A stretch of DNA of 10,142 bases from an uncultured Muribaculum sp. Lineage in GTDB: Bacteria; Bacteroidota; Bacteroidia; Bacteroidales; Muribaculaceae. The stretch spans positions 1 through 10,142 of the forward strand of contig CANPDS010000064.1 of NCBI GenBank assembly GCA_947573015.1. The letters run 5' to 3'. A program made the position numbers and the translations under genes. Below, piece after piece: positions 7,840 to 10,142 of this stretch; the stretch's first letter is position 1; every line of letters starts with the position of its first letter. A model generated the notes under the pieces. The model did not search any database, was not told the origin of the DNA, and saw only the letters and a list, made by a program, of their open reading frames with translations.

Positions 7840-7877
7840 GGATGCCCGTGGCCGATGGTCATGGGCATCCTTGTTTT
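7840..7877 (+). terminator. Intrinsic terminator after the LpxA-like gene
   Basis: GGATGCCCGTG (7840-7850) pairs with CATGGGCATCC (7860-7870) as an 11-bp stem with one G-U pair and a 9-base loop, followed at once by TTGTTTT. It lies 23 bases after the stop codon. It marks the end of the transcript that probably starts upstream of the efflux genes, and it separates that transcript from manA. Confidence 0.88.
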
Positions 7878-7894
7878 ATCTTGATATACCGGAC

Positions 7895-7925
7895 TTGCTT
7901 TTTGACCGGAGATTTTGTACTTTTG
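7895..7925 (+). promoter_or_regulatory. Bacteroidota promoter for manA
   Basis: The -7 box TACTTTTG (7918-7925) matches TAnnTTTG exactly. A TTG at 7895-7897 lies 20 bases upstream, within the usual 19-21 base spacing of the -33 element. It follows directly after the terminator at 7840-7877 and gives a leader of about 35 bases to ATG 7967, so manA is expected to start its own transcript. Confidence 0.72.
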
Positions 7926-7966
7926 TTGGTGTAATCGATGTATCAGATTCTAAAACAAAATATAAT

Positions 7967-8938
7967 ATGAACGCTGTAATTCCTCCTTTTAAATTTGTGC
8001 CCTACCTCAAGTCTGTGCTTTGGGGTGGAGATAAGATCGCTCCATTCAAGGGCATTGTCACCGATCAGAAAGCTATTGGTGAGAGTTGGGAAATATCTGG
8101 TGTGCCAGGTCATGAATCTGTAGTGGCAGAGGGCCCTGATAAAGGTATGACTCTGCCGGCGCTGATTGAAAAATATGGCGCTCGTCTGGTGGGCGATAAG
8201 GTTTATGAGCGTTTTGGCACAACTTTCCCGCTTCTGATCAAGCTTATTGATGCGAAGAAAGATCTATCTGTGCAGGTACACCCTGATGACGAGCTGGCGA
8301 AAAAACGCCATAATTCTCTTGGTAAGACAGAAATGTGGTATATTGTCGATGCTGAGCCTGAGGCAAAAATATATGCAGGCTTGTCAAAGCAGATCACTCC
8401 AGATGATTATACACATCTTGTTGAAGATAAGAAAATAATGGATGTGATCGCTCAGCACGATTCACATGCCGGCGACCTTTTCTTCCTCCCTGCGGGCCGC
8501 ATTCATGCTATTGGTGCGGGAAATCTTCTTGCCGAGATTCAGGAGACAAGTGATATTACATACCGTGTGTACGATTTCGATCGTCGTGATGCCAATGGCA
8601 ACACTCGTGAACTCCATACCGAGCAGGCCAAAGATGCAATAGATTACACCGTCTATCCGGAGTATAAATCTGATTACGATCGCACTGCCAAAGGGAATGT
8701 ACCTATGATTGACTGTCCTTATTTTGATGTCAATCTCGTCAAGGCTGAGGGTCGGCAGGTAATTGATATCAATCATGACTCATTCATGGTGGTTATGTGT
8801 CTTGACGGAGAATGTCAGGTAATCACAGATCATGCTGATATCACCACCGTTCATCGTGGTGAGACAATCCTTGTAGCGGCTGCGACAGCTTCGCTTGAGG
8901 TTAATGGTAATGCAACTCTTTTGACTGCACAGGCGTAA
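7967..8938 (+). CDS. manA: Mannose-6-phosphate isomerase, class I
   Basis: A 323-residue cupin-fold, zinc-dependent isomerase that interconverts fructose-6-phosphate and mannose-6-phosphate in the cytoplasm, feeding GDP-mannose and glycan synthesis or mannose use. The expected zinc ligands are visible: Q103 and H105 in SVQVHPDD, E122 in KTEMWYIV, and H180 in PAGRIHAIGAG. The length matches the short bacterial class I form. The open frame extends upstream to 7871, but ATG 7967 is chosen. The protein then starts MNAVIPPFKFVPYLKSVLWGG, as family members do, and the upstream part overlaps the terminator tail and the promoter at 7895-7925. ligA follows after 37 bases with no terminator between them. 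Paralogues in this family can act on other sugar phosphates, but the active-site motifs support the standard role. Confidence 0.93.
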   Translation: MNAVIPPFKFVPYLKSVLWGGDKIAPFKGIVTDQKAIGESWEISGVPGHESVVAEGPDKGMTLPALIEKYGARLVGDKVYERFGTTFPLLIKLIDAKKDLSVQVHPDDELAKKRHNSLGKTEMWYIVDAEPEAKIYAGLSKQITPDDYTHLVEDKKIMDVIAQHDSHAGDLFFLPAGRIHAIGAGNLLAEIQETSDITYRVYDFDRRDANGNTRELHTEQAKDAIDYTVYPEYKSDYDRTAKGNVPMIDCPYFDVNLVKAEGRQVIDINHDSFMVVMCLDGECQVITDHADITTVHRGETILVAAATASLEVNGNATLLTAQA

Positions 8939-8975
8939 TAATACTATCAGACCAAACCGACTACCCATCTTCCAT

Positions 8976-10142
8976 ATGGAAACAATAAAGCAACATATAG
9001 AGCGGCTTCGTAGTGAGATTGACCGTCATAATTATAAGTATTATGTGCTTAATTCACCGGAAATATCCGACTATGATTTCGATATGTTGCTTAAAGAGCT
9101 TGAGCGATTTGAGAAGGAGCATCCGGAGTATGACGATCCGCTGTCTCCAACACATCGTGTCGGTTCGGACATTAATAAGTCGTTCGAGCAGTGGGAACAT
9201 AAGCGGGCTATGCTTTCCCTTGGCAATACATATTCCATTGATGAGGTAGGCGAGTGGTTCGATCGTGTACGTGATGGCCTGATGGGACAGCCGTTTAATA
9301 TAGTGGGCGAGATGAAGTTTGATGGAACATCTATCTCGCTCACATACGAACGCGGTCGTCTTGTCCGTGCCGTGACGCGTGGTGATGGTACGCGTGGTGA
9401 TATAGTCACTGACAATGTGATGACTATCCGTTCCGTGCCATTGCAGTTGCAAGGATCCGGGTGGCCCGACGAGTTTGAGATCCGCGGCGAGATACTTCTG
9501 CCATGGAAAGCGTTTGATAAGCTCAATGCCGAACGCGAGTTTAATGAAGAGCCACTCTTTGCCAATCCTCGCAACGCTGCAGCCGGAACTCTTAAAATGC
9601 AGAATTCGGCTGAAGTGGCCCGACGCGGACTGGATGCTGTGTTCTACTATCTGTTGGGTGACAATCTGCCATTCGACAACCATTTCGATAATATGCAGGC
9701 TGCCAGCCAATGGGGCTTCCGTGTATCTCCGGAAATGAAGTTGATGACTACAATTGCTGAAGTTGATGAATTTATCAACCATTGGGATGTAGCCCGTAAG
9801 GAGTTGCCATGGGCTACAGATGGATTGGTGTTTAAGGTTAATAGTCTGCGCCAGCAGCTTAATCTTGGATATACGGCCAAATCTCCGCGCTGGGCTGTGG
9901 CATATAAATTCGCTGCAGAGCGTGCCCTTACTCCATTGCGTTATGTGTCTTTTGAAGTTGGGCGTATGGGAGTGGTCACTCCAGTCGCTAATCTTGAGCC
10001 GGTATTGCTTTCTGGTACCATCGTCAAGAGGGCTTCGCTTCATAATGCTGATATCATCAGTAAGCTCGACATTCATGAAGGCGATCATCTTTATGTTGAG
10101 AAGGGTGGCGAGATTATCCCAAAGATCACAGGAGTTGATATC
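8976..10142 (+). CDS. ligA: NAD-dependent DNA ligase LigA, 5' part
   Basis: The first 389 codons of an NAD-dependent DNA ligase, open to the right edge of the window; full-length family members have about 660-680 residues. LigA seals nicks during replication and repair, using NAD as adenylate donor. The N-terminal Ia domain (about 1-70) includes HNYKYYVLNSPEISDYDFD. The nucleotidyltransferase domain carries the adenylated lysine K114 in GEMKFDG (E. coli K115), then VTRGDGTRGD, NPRNAAAGTLK and TDGLVFKVN. The OB fold begins at about residue 320, with FEVGRMGVVTPVANLEPV and KRASLHNAD. The zinc finger, helix-hairpin-helix and BRCT domains lie beyond the window. The ATG at 8976 gives METIKQHIERLRSEIDRHN, a normal family start. 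It probably shares the manA promoter, since the 37-base gap shows no terminator or promoter box. The truncation is due to the window edge, not to mutation. Confidence 0.96.
   Translation, partial: METIKQHIERLRSEIDRHNYKYYVLNSPEISDYDFDMLLKELERFEKEHPEYDDPLSPTHRVGSDINKSFEQWEHKRAMLSLGNTYSIDEVGEWFDRVRDGLMGQPFNIVGEMKFDGTSISLTYERGRLVRAVTRGDGTRGDIVTDNVMTIRSVPLQLQGSGWPDEFEIRGEILLPWKAFDKLNAEREFNEEPLFANPRNAAAGTLKMQNSAEVARRGLDAVFYYLLGDNLPFDNHFDNMQAASQWGFRVSPEMKLMTTIAEVDEFINHWDVARKELPWATDGLVFKVNSLRQQLNLGYTAKSPRWAVAYKFAAERALTPLRYVSFEVGRMGVVTPVANLEPVLLSGTIVKRASLHNADIISKLDIHEGDHLYVEKGGEIIPKITGVDI

Noticed and set aside
7871..7966. Upstream in-frame extension of manA by 32 codons
   Set aside because: The extension overlaps the terminator tail and the manA promoter (7895-7925) and is not family-like, whereas the protein starting at 7967 begins as other class I isomerases do.
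9054..10088. 344-codon open frame on the minus strand across ligA
   Set aside because: It lies wholly antisense to an unmistakable LigA coding region, has no recognisable domain, and its composition is what reverse reading of that gene would give.

Overview
The window looks like a chromosome segment of a Bacteroidota organism, most likely order Bacteroidales. Muribaculaceae-like is a guess and not demonstrated. The evidence is the promoter style (TAnnTTTG -7 boxes at 854-861 and 7918-7925), starts without clear Shine-Dalgarno sequences, lipoprotein signals on both the efflux adaptor and the outer-membrane factor, and protein families with Bacteroidota-style sequence (short class I mannose-6-phosphate isomerase, LpxA-like protein, LigA). 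Nearly everything is on the + strand.

Layout. 1-93 holds no gene I can support. 94-693 encodes a Crp/Fnr-superfamily regulator. 694-1003 is a 310-base regulatory gap with two inverted repeats, a -7 promoter box and a leader. 1004-7005 is a complete tripartite RND efflux operon: membrane-fusion lipoprotein, inner-membrane HAE-1 type pump, and TolC/NodT-type outer-membrane lipoprotein. After a 25-base gap without a visible terminator comes an LpxA-like acyltransferase (7031-7816), closed by a clear intrinsic terminator (7840-7877). A new promoter (7895-7925) then drives a class I mannose-6-phosphate isomerase (7967-8938), followed 37 bases later by ligA (8976 onward), which runs off the right edge inside its OB-fold domain.

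How the genes may work together. The RND triad forms a proton-driven export channel across both membranes. The Crp/Fnr-like protein encoded just upstream is a plausible activator of it: a perfect 16-bp palindrome resembling an FNR/CRP box sits about 40 bases upstream of the likely transcription start, where a class II activator binds, and the promoter lacks a clear -33 TTG. The LpxA-like gene appears to share this transcript, which would tie efflux to outer-membrane lipid chemistry. Its sequence departs from canonical LpxA at several conserved places, so it may be a second, specialised copy. manA and ligA form a separate metabolic/housekeeping unit.

I see no CRISPR array, tRNA, rRNA, insertion sequence or defence system. 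The points most worth checking are the palindrome-promoter arrangement, an insertion of about 65-70 residues carrying two extra hydrophobic segments in the RND pump, and the divergent LpxA-like gene at the end of the efflux operon.
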